Origin: Winogradskyella haliclonae
GTDB lineage: Bacteria; Bacteroidota; Bacteroidia; Flavobacteriales; Flavobacteriaceae
DNA length: 64,000 nucleotides
Direction of reading: 5' to 3'
NCBI RefSeq assembly: GCF_014635865.1
Contig: NZ_BMDQ01000001.1
Coordinates: forward strand, 744,001 to 808,000
Shown here piece by piece: positions 35,315 to 43,358 of this stretch. The notes below the pieces were generated by a model that made no database searches, was not told where the DNA came from, and worked only from the letters and a program-made list of their open reading frames with translations. Position numbers and translations under genes: made by a program. Each line of letters starts with the position of its first letter. Within the stretch, counting starts at the first letter, position 1.

Positions 35315-36655
35315 ATGGAATTTGTAATAAAGATATCTCAATTTTTACTCAGTTTATCCTTGCTTATTGTATTACATGAGCTTGGACACTTTATACCAGC
35401 TAAATTATTTAAAACGAAGGTTGAGAAATTCTACCTATTTTTTGATGTGAAGTTTTCTTTATTTAAAAAGAAAATAGGAGAAACCGTTTATGGTATTGGT
35501 TGGTTACCGCTAGGCGGTTATGTAAAAATTGCTGGAATGATTGATGAAAGCATGGATAAAGAGCAAATGGCATTGCCACCAAAACCATGGGAATTTCGTT
35601 CTAAGCCAGCTTGGCAACGCTTAATCATTATGCTTGGTGGTGTTACGGTAAACTTTATACTAGCCTATATAATTTATGTGTTTATTTCTTTTGGTTATGG
35701 AGATGCAGATGTAAAGGTAGATAGTTTAAAAGATGGTTATTGGATAGAGCATCCAATTTTAAAAGAAGCTGGATTTAAAACTGGAGATAAAGTTTTAAAA
35801 ATAAATGACAACGCTATTGTTAACGACTCTGATATCGGGCAATACCTTATTGAAGCTCAATCAATAACTATAGAAAGAGATGGGCAAACTAAAACCTTTG
35901 ATTTACCTGAAGATTTCTTAGGTCAATTATCTTCAAGTGGAAGTAAGGATTTATTTGAATACCGTGTGCCTTTTATGGTTGCAAATATTGCTGATAGCTC
36001 TGCAAATAAGTCTAAGGACATTAAAAAGGGAGATATCATTAAGTCTATAAATGGAAAAGAGCTTGTTTACTACGATCAATTAAAAGATAATCTTAATGGA
36101 ATAAAAGATACAAGTGTTGACGTGGAATTGATGAGAGACGGAAAACTAATCAAAACACAATTAACATTAGATAAGGATGGTAAATTTGGATTTAATCCAT
36201 ATAGAATACATCCAGACTTTGAAGATTTAGGTTACTACGAAGTATTTAGAAAGGAATATACTTTTGGAGAAAGTTTTGCAGCTGGTGGTAAAAAGTTTAC
36301 TAAAACCATCACCAATTACTTTAGTCAACTAAAAGCGATATTTAGCCCAAGTACAGGCGCTTATAAGGGACTAGGAGGATTTAAAGCTATTTATGATGTG
36401 TTTCCAGAGGTTTGGAGTTGGTATTCTTTTTGGAAGCTTACAGCGTTTTTATCTATTATGTTGGCTATACTTAACTTATTGCCAATACCTGCTTTAGATG
36501 GTGGTCATGTTATGTTTTTGTTGTACGAAATGATTTCTGGCCGTAAACCTAGCGAAAAGTTTTTAGAGCGTGCACAGGTTATAGGTTTCTTTATTTTAAT
36601 AGCCTTAGTGTTATTTGCTAATGGTAACGATATCTTTAAAGCCATAACCCAATAA
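35315..36655 (+). CDS. rseP: RIP metalloprotease RseP (site-2 protease)
   Basis: A 446-residue intramembrane zinc metalloprotease that cuts membrane-bound anti-sigma factors and signal-peptide remnants. The zinc motif HELGH is at residues 21-25 in the first span, and the third zinc ligand is in PALDGGHVMFLL near the C-terminus. Two PDZ-like domains sit between, seen in HPILKEAGFKTGDKVLKINDNAIVND and KSKDIKKGDIIKSINGKEL. The conserved VKIAGMIDESMDKEQM and GGVTVNFILAYIIY segments are present. Length fits the family in Bacteroidetes. Confidence 0.95.
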   Translation: MEFVIKISQFLLSLSLLIVLHELGHFIPAKLFKTKVEKFYLFFDVKFSLFKKKIGETVYGIGWLPLGGYVKIAGMIDESMDKEQMALPPKPWEFRSKPAWQRLIIMLGGVTVNFILAYIIYVFISFGYGDADVKVDSLKDGYWIEHPILKEAGFKTGDKVLKINDNAIVNDSDIGQYLIEAQSITIERDGQTKTFDLPEDFLGQLSSSGSKDLFEYRVPFMVANIADSSANKSKDIKKGDIIKSINGKELVYYDQLKDNLNGIKDTSVDVELMRDGKLIKTQLTLDKDGKFGFNPYRIHPDFEDLGYYEVFRKEYTFGESFAAGGKKFTKTITNYFSQLKAIFSPSTGAYKGLGGFKAIYDVFPEVWSWYSFWKLTAFLSIMLAILNLLPIPALDGGHVMFLLYEMISGRKPSEKFLERAQVIGFFILIALVLFANGNDIFKAITQ

Positions 36656-36693
36656 AAAATATTTAGATTTTTCTTTAAAAAACAATGTTTCGC

Positions 36694-36725
36694 TTTGTTG
36701 TAAATAAAAATTTAATTTATATTTG
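36694..36725 (+). promoter_or_regulatory. Promoter of tRNA-Asn
   Basis: TATATTTG at 36718-36725 matches the -7 consensus TAnnTTTG and TTTG at 36694-36697 lies 20 bases upstream, a standard Bacteroidetes spacing. The tRNA begins 26 bases further on. Confidence 0.75.
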
Positions 36726-36750
36726 CGCTCGCTAAAAGCGAAAAACACCT

Positions 36751-36824
36751 TCCTCTTTAGCTCAGTTGGTTAGAGCATCTGACTGTTAATCAGAGGGTCC
36801 TTGGTTCGAGCCCAAGAAGAGGAG
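36751..36824 (+). tRNA. tRNA-Asn (anticodon GTT)
   Basis: A 74-base cloverleaf. Acceptor arms TCCTCTT and AAGAGGA pair fully, the anticodon stem TCTGA/TCAGA (36778-36782, 36790-36794) closes the loop CTGTTAA with anticodon GTT at 36785-36787, and the T arm CTTGG/CCAAG closes TTCGAGC. The discriminator base is G. CCA is not encoded (CAA follows), so the end is added by enzyme. Confidence 0.97.
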
Positions 36825-36830
36825 CAAATA

Positions 36831-36858
36831 AAGTTCAACAGAAATGTTGGACTTTTTT
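36831..36858 (+). terminator. Terminator after tRNA-Asn
   Basis: AAGTTCAACA and TGTTGGACTT pair with one G-T wobble around a GAAA loop, followed by TTTT. It lies seven bases after the tRNA end. Confidence 0.8.
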
Positions 36859-36902
36859 GTTTAATAAAAAGACTGAGGCTATTACAATTATCACATGGGG
36901 AC

Positions 36903-37736
36903 TTATTTTAGTCCCTTTATAGCTGTGTTTAGTGTAAGCCCAATAAGTATAAGTATTATTCCTAATACGCTCAATAAAGTATAAGTTTCATCTAACCAGA
37001 TTAATCCAATAAGCATAGTAAAGATAACTTCAATATATTTTAGTGGAGCTATTCTGTTTATTTCAGATTCTTGTAGTGCCTTTGTCATGTAATATTGCCC
37101 AAAATACCCAAAAACCCCTAAGCTTAATAAAATTAGCCACTCAATACCACTAGGATTGGTCCAATTATAATAAGTAAATAGACTTGAAATTAGCGTAGAA
37201 ATAACCATGAAATAGGTGACTATGATTAAAGGGTGGTCTTTAGAACCTATTTTTCTAATTATAATAAAAACAAGTCCTGTAAAAATTGCAGAAACAACTA
37301 TGTATAAGAGTCCAATATTTAAAATTTCTCCATCAAATCCCTTAAGAATAAAAACCCCGATAAATGCAATCCCAAAATAAAACCATTGTATAGATTTTAT
37401 CTTTTCTTTTAAAATGAATAAAGCAAAAAATGCAGCAAAAATAGGGGATATGTAGCGTATGGAAACTGCGGTACCAGTAGTTAAATATTTGAGAGACATA
37501 AAGAATAGAGTCATTGCAACAAAACCAATAAGCCCTCTAGCAACAAGCAGTTTTCTTTTATTACCTAAAAGATTTAGCTTAAGTTTTAAAATAAGAGGTA
37601 TCGTAAAAAATAGAGTGCCTATAGACCTGAAGAATACGATTTGATAAACATTGAAATCCTCTAGACGTTTTACAAAGATATTTAGCAATGCAAAAGCCAT
37701 CGCACTTATGCACATAAAAATTATAGCCTTTCTCAT
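36903..37736 (-). CDS. EamA/DMT family transporter
   Basis: A 277-residue inner-membrane protein with about ten spans in two EamA repeats, for example AIIFMCISAMAFALLNIFVKRLEDFNVYQIVFFRSIGTLFF in the first and FTGLVFIIIRKIGSKDHPLIIVTYFMV in the second, with the family motif PLKYIEVIFTMLIGLIWLDETYTLLSVLG near the end. It probably exports a small metabolite; substrate unknown. It lies just downstream of the alginate catabolic operon, and only 15 bases separate its start from the operon's hairpin, leaving no room for a clear promoter. It may therefore be expressed by read-through. Confidence 0.85.
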   Translation of the reverse strand: MRKAIIFMCISAMAFALLNIFVKRLEDFNVYQIVFFRSIGTLFFTIPLILKLKLNLLGNKRKLLVARGLIGFVAMTLFFMSLKYLTTGTAVSIRYISPIFAAFFALFILKEKIKSIQWFYFGIAFIGVFILKGFDGEILNIGLLYIVVSAIFTGLVFIIIRKIGSKDHPLIIVTYFMVISTLISSLFTYYNWTNPSGIEWLILLSLGVFGYFGQYYMTKALQESEINRIAPLKYIEVIFTMLIGLIWLDETYTLLSVLGIILILIGLTLNTAIKGLK

Positions 37737-37751
37737 TTTACTATTAATTAC

Positions 37752-37784
37752 AAAAGCCTTCCTAGTTTATTTAGAAAGGCTTTT
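37752..37784 (-). terminator. Hairpin terminator at the end of the alginate operon
   Basis: AAAAGCCTT (37752-37760) and AAGGCTTTT (37776-37784) form a 9-base stem with a 15-base loop, 20 bases after the kdgA stop. On the minus strand TTTTG ends the stem, a short T-run, so termination may be partial. Confidence 0.65.
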
Positions 37785-37804
37785 GGGTTCTAACTATTCT
37801 CAAA

Positions 37805-38473
37805 TTACTGTCGAACCGATTTAATAATTTCTAAAGTCAATCGAGTATCTGATTTTATTTGCTCTAGATTGTACTTACCATTAGCGTCTTTTTTAACCAA
37901 TTTAGAGCCCATTCCAACACATGTAACTCCAGCATTAAACCAGCCTTCTAAGTTTTCTCTAGTTGGAGAAACCCCGCCTGTAGGCATTATGCTTGTCCAT
38001 GGTTGAGGACCTCGTATTGCTTTTATAAAGTCTGGACCATAGACATCGCCTGGGAATAATTTTACAATTTCACAGCCTAACTCTTCTGCACGGCATATTT
38101 CAGTTAATGATCCGCAACCGGGCGACCATAATACTTTACGTCTATTACATACTAGTGCAACATCTTCTCTTAATACCGGTGTTACAACAAAGTTTGCGCC
38201 TAAGTTCATGAATTGAGAGGCAGAAGATGCGTCAGTCACTGACCCAACTCCTAAAATCATTCCAGGTAATTCTTCTAAAACATACTTATTGAGTTCTCCG
38301 AAAACTTCATGGGCAAAATCGCCTCTTGCAGTAAACTCAAGTAAACGTGCACCGCCATCATAAATGGCTTTGATTACTTTTTTACTGACCTCTATATCTG
38401 AGCTATAAAACAATGGAACTAAGCCAGTTTGTTTCATAACATTTGCGACTTCTATTCTTGAATATTGTGCCAT
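37805..38473 (-). CDS. kdgA: 2-keto-3-deoxy-6-phosphogluconate aldolase
   Basis: Class I aldolase splitting KDPG to pyruvate and glyceraldehyde-3-phosphate, the last step of alginate monomer breakdown. The 222-residue protein has the Schiff-base lysine in VKLFPGDVYG (Lys138) and the catalytic glutamate in LLEFTARGDF (Glu46). Phosphate-binding segments TGGVSPTRENLEGW and CVGMGSKLV follow. Length is normal for Eda/KdgA. It starts nine bases after kdgK and ends the operon. The symbol eda is also used for this family. Confidence 0.95.
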   Translation of the reverse strand: MAQYSRIEVANVMKQTGLVPLFYSSDIEVSKKVIKAIYDGGARLLEFTARGDFAHEVFGELNKYVLEELPGMILGVGSVTDASSASQFMNLGANFVVTPVLREDVALVCNRRKVLWSPGCGSLTEICRAEELGCEIVKLFPGDVYGPDFIKAIRGPQPWTSIMPTGGVSPTRENLEGWFNAGVTCVGMGSKLVKKDANGKYNLEQIKSDTRLTLEIIKSVRQ

Positions 38474-38482
38474 ATTATTACT

Positions 38483-39505
38483 TTATCTAGAGACTTTTCC
38501 AGAAGCATCTCCTTGTATCATTTTTTCAATTTCTTCAATAGTAGCTAGATTATAATCTCCTGAAATAGTGTGTTTCAAACAACAGGCTGCAACAGCAAAA
38601 TCTAAAGCTTTTTGAAAATCTTTATCATATTTTAATAGCCCATAAATTAAACCACCCATAAAGGCATCTCCACTACCAACTCTGTCTACCACAGGAGTAA
38701 CTTCTTTCACTGCAGCATTGTAAATCTTTTTTCCATTAAAAAGGAGACCACCAATTCTCTGATGAGATGCACTTATCGAATATCTTAATGTAGTAGCTAT
38801 GAGTTGTAGATTAGGGCAGGCGTTAAATATTCTTTCATAAAGCTTAGGTAAGGATTTTTCATCCTCATAATTAGGATTTACTTTATTTTCACCCAACATA
38901 AGATAAGCTGTATCAATATCTCCCAATATAATATGGCTGTATTCTAATAATTTTGGCATTACTTCATGTGGCGCTTTTCCATATTTCCATAGCTTCGAGC
39001 GATAATTTAAATCACAAGATATTTTAAGTCCTAACTTGTGAGCTGTCTGAACGGCCAATAAACATTGTTCAGCAGCATTGTCAGAAATTGCGGGTGTTAT
39101 ACCGCTCCAATGAAACCATGTGGCGTCTTTTAATATGTCATTCCAATCAAAGTCTCCAGATTTAGTTGTTGCTAAAGCACTATTTGCTCTATCATAAATC
39201 ACTTTACTGCCTCTTGTTCCAGCACCAGTTTCGAGATAATAAATGCCTAGTCTATCTCCACCATAAACAATATTACTCAAACCTACCTTTAACTTCCGCA
39301 TTTCTTTGACTGCACAAGCGCCTATGTCATTTTCAGGAACTTTAGTAATAAAATCGGTTTTAATACCATAGTTAGCTAAAGATACTGCTACATTAAATTC
39401 TCCTCCACCATATGAAGCTGCAAATGACTTAGCTTGTATAAAACGTAAATGACGCTCTGTAGATAAGCGTAACATAATCTCACCAAAAGTAGCTACTTTA
39501 TTCAT
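38483..39505 (-). CDS. kdgK: 2-keto-3-deoxygluconate kinase (PfkB family)
   Basis: Phosphorylates 2-keto-3-deoxygluconate with ATP to KDPG in the cytoplasm. The 340-residue PfkB-fold protein has the N-terminal glycine motif ASYGGGEFNVAVSLANYG and the C-terminal ATP/anion-hole motif DRVGSGDAFMGGLIYG with the catalytic Asp. The residues AGTRGSKVIYDRANSA match KDG kinases rather than fructokinases. It starts five bases after the SDR gene and is followed by kdgA, which gives the substrate assignment strong context support. Confidence 0.94.
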   Translation of the reverse strand: MNKVATFGEIMLRLSTERHLRFIQAKSFAASYGGGEFNVAVSLANYGIKTDFITKVPENDIGACAVKEMRKLKVGLSNIVYGGDRLGIYYLETGAGTRGSKVIYDRANSALATTKSGDFDWNDILKDATWFHWSGITPAISDNAAEQCLLAVQTAHKLGLKISCDLNYRSKLWKYGKAPHEVMPKLLEYSHIILGDIDTAYLMLGENKVNPNYEDEKSLPKLYERIFNACPNLQLIATTLRYSISASHQRIGGLLFNGKKIYNAAVKEVTPVVDRVGSGDAFMGGLIYGLLKYDKDFQKALDFAVAACCLKHTISGDYNLATIEEIEKMIQGDASGKVSR

Positions 39506-39510
39506 CTTAG

Positions 39511-40266
39511 TTATATACCCAAGGCCTGACCACCTCCAATTTGAATAGTTTCGGCTGTTATAAATGAAGCATCCTTACTCGCTAAAAAAGAAACAACACC
39601 TGCAACATCTTCTGGTTGTCCTAAACGACCTAACATTATATTATTTGCCCAGGAAGCAAAAACCTCAGGTTTTGTTGATTTTATTTGCGCATGAAATGGT
39701 GTGTCTATAGTACCTGGAGAAACAGCATTTGCCCTGATACCATATTCTGCTAAGTCTTTAGCTAATGCCCTTGTAATAGCATGAACACCAGCTTTAGACG
39801 TACCGTATATTCCTGCTCCAGGTCCACCAGCAGTCCATCCGGCGTTAGACGTATAGTTAATTATTGAAGGGTGTTCGCCTTTTTTAAGAAAAGGTATTGC
39901 GGCTCTTGATGCAAAAAATACAGAGTCAAGATTAAGAGCCATGACATGTCGGTAAAACTCCGTTGTCATTTCTTCAAAACGAGATCTACCTCCTAAACCA
40001 CCGGCATTATTAACTAGCACATCTATTTGTCCGTATTTCTTTCCTATGGCTTCGATGTTTGACTTAACTAAGTCTTCCTTTGTTACATCGAAATTATAAT
40101 ATTCGGCATTAATTCCTTGAGCAGTAAGTTCTTCTATTCTTTTTGTTCCAGCTTCTTCATCAATACCATTAAGTATTACAGTATACCCGTCTTCACCTAA
40201 TCTTTTAGCTACTGAAAAACCAATACCACCTGTTGCGCCAGTTATTATTGCTATTTTTTTACTCAT
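39511..40266 (-). CDS. SDR family reductase, probable DEH reductase
   Basis: A 251-residue classical short-chain dehydrogenase with nucleotide motif TGATGGIG (residues 10-17), NNAGG at 86-90 and catalytic Ser140, Tyr154 and Lys158 (YGTSKAG). In alginate loci such enzymes reduce the keto-uronate DEH (4-deoxy-L-erythro-5-hexoseulose uronate) to 2-keto-3-deoxygluconate with NAD(P)H. No other candidate for that step is present in the cluster, so I assign that role by context. The segment around residue 38 (NGIDEEAG) does not clearly settle NADH against NADPH preference. Confidence 0.88.
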   Translation of the reverse strand: MSKKIAIITGATGGIGFSVAKRLGEDGYTVILNGIDEEAGTKRIEELTAQGINAEYYNFDVTKEDLVKSNIEAIGKKYGQIDVLVNNAGGLGGRSRFEEMTTEFYRHVMALNLDSVFFASRAAIPFLKKGEHPSIINYTSNAGWTAGGPGAGIYGTSKAGVHAITRALAKDLAEYGIRANAVSPGTIDTPFHAQIKSTKPEVFASWANNIMLGRLGQPEDVAGVVSFLASKDASFITAETIQIGGGQALGI

Positions 40267-40304
40267 TGTATATCTTAATTTTAAGTTTTTATATTCTCGT
40301 TGTA

Positions 40305-41606
40305 TTAACTATTATTTTGTAATAATTGAATTTTTGGAATTAGCAACCAAATAGATAGAAAGACTATAGCGACTAAGGCTGCACCTATGAGAAAAACATA
40401 GGAATAGTTTTCTACAGGAAGCTTATCTGCGATGTACCAAGTTAAGCCAGCTGCAGCAAATTTTGCAGACATGCCCGCAAGACCTGATAATGTACCTACA
40501 GATTTACCATTAAATAAATCACTTGGTAAAGTTTGTATGTTTCCGATTGCTGTTTGAAAACCAAAAAGAATAACGGCCATAATTAATACTGCAAACAAGG
40601 CATTTCCTGGTGCGCTTAGTGCTAATAGGGCAGGAAGCATTATAAGACAACCAATACCGATAGTCATTTTTCTTACTTTATTTACACTCCAACCTTTTTT
40701 GAAAAAGACTTTAGCGAGGATACCACCAAATGGAGCACCAATCATTGCGCCTAAAAAAGGAACCCAGCCATATGTCGTTATACCTGAAATATCCATATCG
40801 AAAACATTTACAAGATAATTTGGTATCCAAATCACAAAAATCCACCAGATAGGGTCTATTGCAGCTGAAGCAAGTATAACACCCCAGCTTTGTTTTTTGC
40901 TTAGAATTTTACTGTAGCTTAAGCTTTTTTGCGCCTCATGATTGTCTTTTATTGCACCTTCATTTTTTTGACCACTAAGAATAAATTCTTTTTCATCCTT
41001 AGTAATCCAAGGATGCTTTTTTGGTGCAGATTTCACATAAATCATCCAAGGTATTAACCATAAAAAACCTAGTAATGCTATTATTAAAAAGACGAATTGC
41101 CAATGTAAATTTTGGGCTAATAAACCAATAACAGGTATAGAAATCATGGCGCCAAAAGACGCACCAAAATTAAATATTCCTTGTGCTACAGCACGCTCAT
41201 TTGTAGGAAACCATTCTGCGTTTGCTTTTGCGGCTCCTGGCCAGTTGCCTGCTTCAGATAAACCTAGTAGGGCTCTTACAAAAGTGAAGCCTGCAAATCC
41301 TTTAACCAACGCATGTAATGCTGTTGCTAATGACCAAAAACCAATGGATAAAATAAAGCCTATTCTGGTTCCTAATTTATCAAAAATTCTACCAAAAAGT
41401 GCTTGACCAATAGCATAGGCAATAATAAAGTAAAACCCTATTTTACCATATACCTTCTTTCTGCCTTCTTGATCTAAGTCAGGGTATAATTCTTCAGCGA
41501 TGCCAGCTTCCCATAAGACAGAAAATGCTTGCCTATCGATATAATTTATTATAGCGGCTAAGGCAATTAATCCTATAACCCACCATCTTAGTCCTTTTAT
41601 TTTCAT
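40305..41606 (-). CDS. MFS transporter for uronates (ExuT/hexuronate-like)
   Basis: A 433-residue inner-membrane permease with twelve spans, of the anion:cation symporter branch of the major facilitator superfamily. Family pieces: AAIINYIDRQAFSVLWEAG in span 1 and its loop, GRIFDKLGTRIGF after span 2, ALLGLSEAGNWPGAAKANAEWFP (the typical GxxEAxxxP-like region), and a second-half counterpart. It likely brings alginate monomers or the keto-uronate DEH from periplasm to cytoplasm. It is between the GntR regulator and the SDR gene, spaced 31 and 38 bases. Confidence 0.9.
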   Translation of the reverse strand: MKIKGLRWWVIGLIALAAIINYIDRQAFSVLWEAGIAEELYPDLDQEGRKKVYGKIGFYFIIAYAIGQALFGRIFDKLGTRIGFILSIGFWSLATALHALVKGFAGFTFVRALLGLSEAGNWPGAAKANAEWFPTNERAVAQGIFNFGASFGAMISIPVIGLLAQNLHWQFVFLIIALLGFLWLIPWMIYVKSAPKKHPWITKDEKEFILSGQKNEGAIKDNHEAQKSLSYSKILSKKQSWGVILASAAIDPIWWIFVIWIPNYLVNVFDMDISGITTYGWVPFLGAMIGAPFGGILAKVFFKKGWSVNKVRKMTIGIGCLIMLPALLALSAPGNALFAVLIMAVILFGFQTAIGNIQTLPSDLFNGKSVGTLSGLAGMSAKFAAAGLTWYIADKLPVENYSYVFLIGAALVAIVFLSIWLLIPKIQLLQNNS

Positions 41607-41637
41607 TTATTTATTTTGATAGTTAGCGCTATGTTAG

Positions 41638-42339
41638 CTATACATTATAACAGTACTTGTAGAGTTCGCTAAAATGCTCTTTCATTTTTTGCTTAGCCAA
41701 TTGCGCTTTTTGATTTTTTATAGCCTCATAAATAGCCTGGTGTTCTGCGATACCTTTTTGCGCTAAACTCTTATCACAAACGTGATATTTTTCAAAATTT
41801 GTGATTATTTCTGGCGTAATGATTAACATAAATGTATTCATAGTACTATTTCCACTTGCCTTGGCAATTGCAAGATGAAACAGTAAATCTTCTTGAACAG
41901 CGTCTTCACCATTTAATACCTTTTCAGTATATGCATCTAATGCACTTTTCATTTTTTGTAGATCCTCTTCTGTTCTTCTTAAGGCCGCTAAACGTACAGT
42001 TTTCAGTTCTAAAAGAATTCGTGTTTCAACTAAGGACTTAAAGTCTGGGTCTTCCAATCTTAAAATATCCTCAATCATACCATTCATTGCTATGACTCCA
42101 ATATTTGCGACAAAAGTTCCGCTTTGTGGAATAGAATTTAACAGTCCATAAAATTCTAGTTTTTGTATTGCTTCTCTGACATTGCTTCTAGAAACACCAA
42201 ACTTTTCTGATAACATACGCTCTGAGGGTAATTTATCACCGGGCTCTAGGTTTTTAAGATTTATTAAATCTCTAATTTTAGCAATAATCGCATTCTGTGA
42301 ATTTAAACTATCTTTTTTTGCTAATGTCTCTAACTTCAT
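41638..42339 (-). CDS. GntR/FadR family transcriptional regulator of the alginate locus
   Basis: A 233-residue regulator with an N-terminal winged helix (residues about 22-85; LPSERMLSEKFGVSRSNVREAIQKLEFYGLL) and a C-terminal FCD effector domain (about 95-230) with the expected helical, metal-site pattern (DLLFHLAIAKASGNSTM, then GIAEHQAIYEAI). FadR-subgroup proteins bind TNGTNNNACNA-like palindromes. The duplicated TTGGTWWACCAA elements at the susC and PL7 promoters are its probable operators. A likely effector is DEH or KDG. It is encoded in the operon it would control. Confidence 0.92.
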   Translation of the reverse strand: MKLETLAKKDSLNSQNAIIAKIRDLINLKNLEPGDKLPSERMLSEKFGVSRSNVREAIQKLEFYGLLNSIPQSGTFVANIGVIAMNGMIEDILRLEDPDFKSLVETRILLELKTVRLAALRRTEEDLQKMKSALDAYTEKVLNGEDAVQEDLLFHLAIAKASGNSTMNTFMLIITPEIITNFEKYHVCDKSLAQKGIAEHQAIYEAIKNQKAQLAKQKMKEHFSELYKYCYNV

Positions 42340-42362
42340 ACTTTAAACTTTGATTACTAGAT

Positions 42363-42380
42363 ATGTATGTAAAAATACAT
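42363..42380. repeat. Small dyad between the PL7 and gntR genes
   Basis: ATGTAT (42363-42368) and ATACAT (42375-42380) face each other around six bases in the 63-base gap before gntR. The minus strand also contains TATTTTTA, one base from a -7 element. It could be a minor internal promoter or processing site; the signal is weak. Confidence 0.25.
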
Positions 42381-42402
42381 CTATTCAATTAAATTTGATT
42401 AT

Positions 42403-43344
42403 TCAATGACTTACTTCTAGTTCGTAAAAACGAACTTTTGCATATGCGCCTTTATCTCTTGTTTGGAAATAATTACCTGCTTTGAAATAATTTTCAAAAA
42501 CACCCCATTTGCGCATGTGAATATTCTCATAAACTTTATATTCATTTCCATTAAGTATAATTACCATTTTACCATCTGAAACTTTAACTTCTAAAGTAAA
42601 CTTTCTAAAACCTACTTCTTGCTCAAAGTTAAATCCTTCATCATTATCCCAAGCGTCTTCATGTAATATTTCAGGAATTTGAGCATTTAAATTTTTAAGT
42701 AATTTAGTTTTGACTCTTATTTTACCCTTATCCCAATAAATTTTTAATATAGGAGGCGCATTATTATCATCCTCACCAATTAAGTCACGTTGCTCATTTG
42801 TTAATCTACCATGAATTTGCATGATAATAACTCTATGGTATTTACCGTCACTATCTCTAGAGACTTCATCCATTTGTATTTTACCCTTCATGTACCCACC
42901 GTCCTTAAATGTCCAGTTGACATTATTTTCACCGGGAACCATTTGCTCTCTAAGCTCAGACCTTGTGTACTTAGTATTTTTTGTTTTTGATTCAGTTGGC
43001 ATAGCGTGAAAAACTATAGCTCCTTTTGTAGAATCTATATACATATAAGGTTTAGCCACTTCGTTTGATGCAAAATCTAAAATTTCGGGAGGCGATATTT
43101 CATAGGGTTTACCTTTGTCGTTGGTTACAGGAAGTGTAACCTTCCAATGGCTTAAATCTATTTCTGGCAGCCTAACTTTCTTTTTCCGTTTTTTCCGTTT
43201 TCCCCTTTCTTTTTTAGCTTCAGTTTGCTTAGACTCATCATTTTGTTGCGACTGAGACAGAGCATAGGGTGTATTAAAAACTAGGACTACTAGAATCAAT
43301 AGAACTCCTCTGAATTTATATATGTTTACTAAACTAAATTTCAT
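42403..43344 (-). CDS. Polysaccharide lyase family 7 alginate lyase with polybasic linker
   Basis: A 313-residue exported alginate lyase. The three PL7 signatures are present: RSELRE (128-133), QIH (176-178) and YFKAGNYFQ (286-294), which together hold the catalytic Arg, Gln, His and Tyr. The QIH form is usually linked to activity on guluronate-containing blocks. A signal peptide ends around residue 30 with no lipid cysteine, so it is periplasmic or secreted. Residues 43-58 are an unusual run dominated by Lys and Arg, before the catalytic domain starts at about 61 (EIDLSHWKVTLP). It is the fifth gene of the SusC-led operon. Confidence 0.93.
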   Translation of the reverse strand: MKFSLVNIYKFRGVLLILVVLVFNTPYALSQSQQNDESKQTEAKKERGKRKKRKKKVRLPEIDLSHWKVTLPVTNDKGKPYEISPPEILDFASNEVAKPYMYIDSTKGAIVFHAMPTESKTKNTKYTRSELREQMVPGENNVNWTFKDGGYMKGKIQMDEVSRDSDGKYHRVIIMQIHGRLTNEQRDLIGEDDNNAPPILKIYWDKGKIRVKTKLLKNLNAQIPEILHEDAWDNDEGFNFEQEVGFRKFTLEVKVSDGKMVIILNGNEYKVYENIHMRKWGVFENYFKAGNYFQTRDKGAYAKVRFYELEVSH

Positions 43345-43358
43345 TAAATATATTAAGA

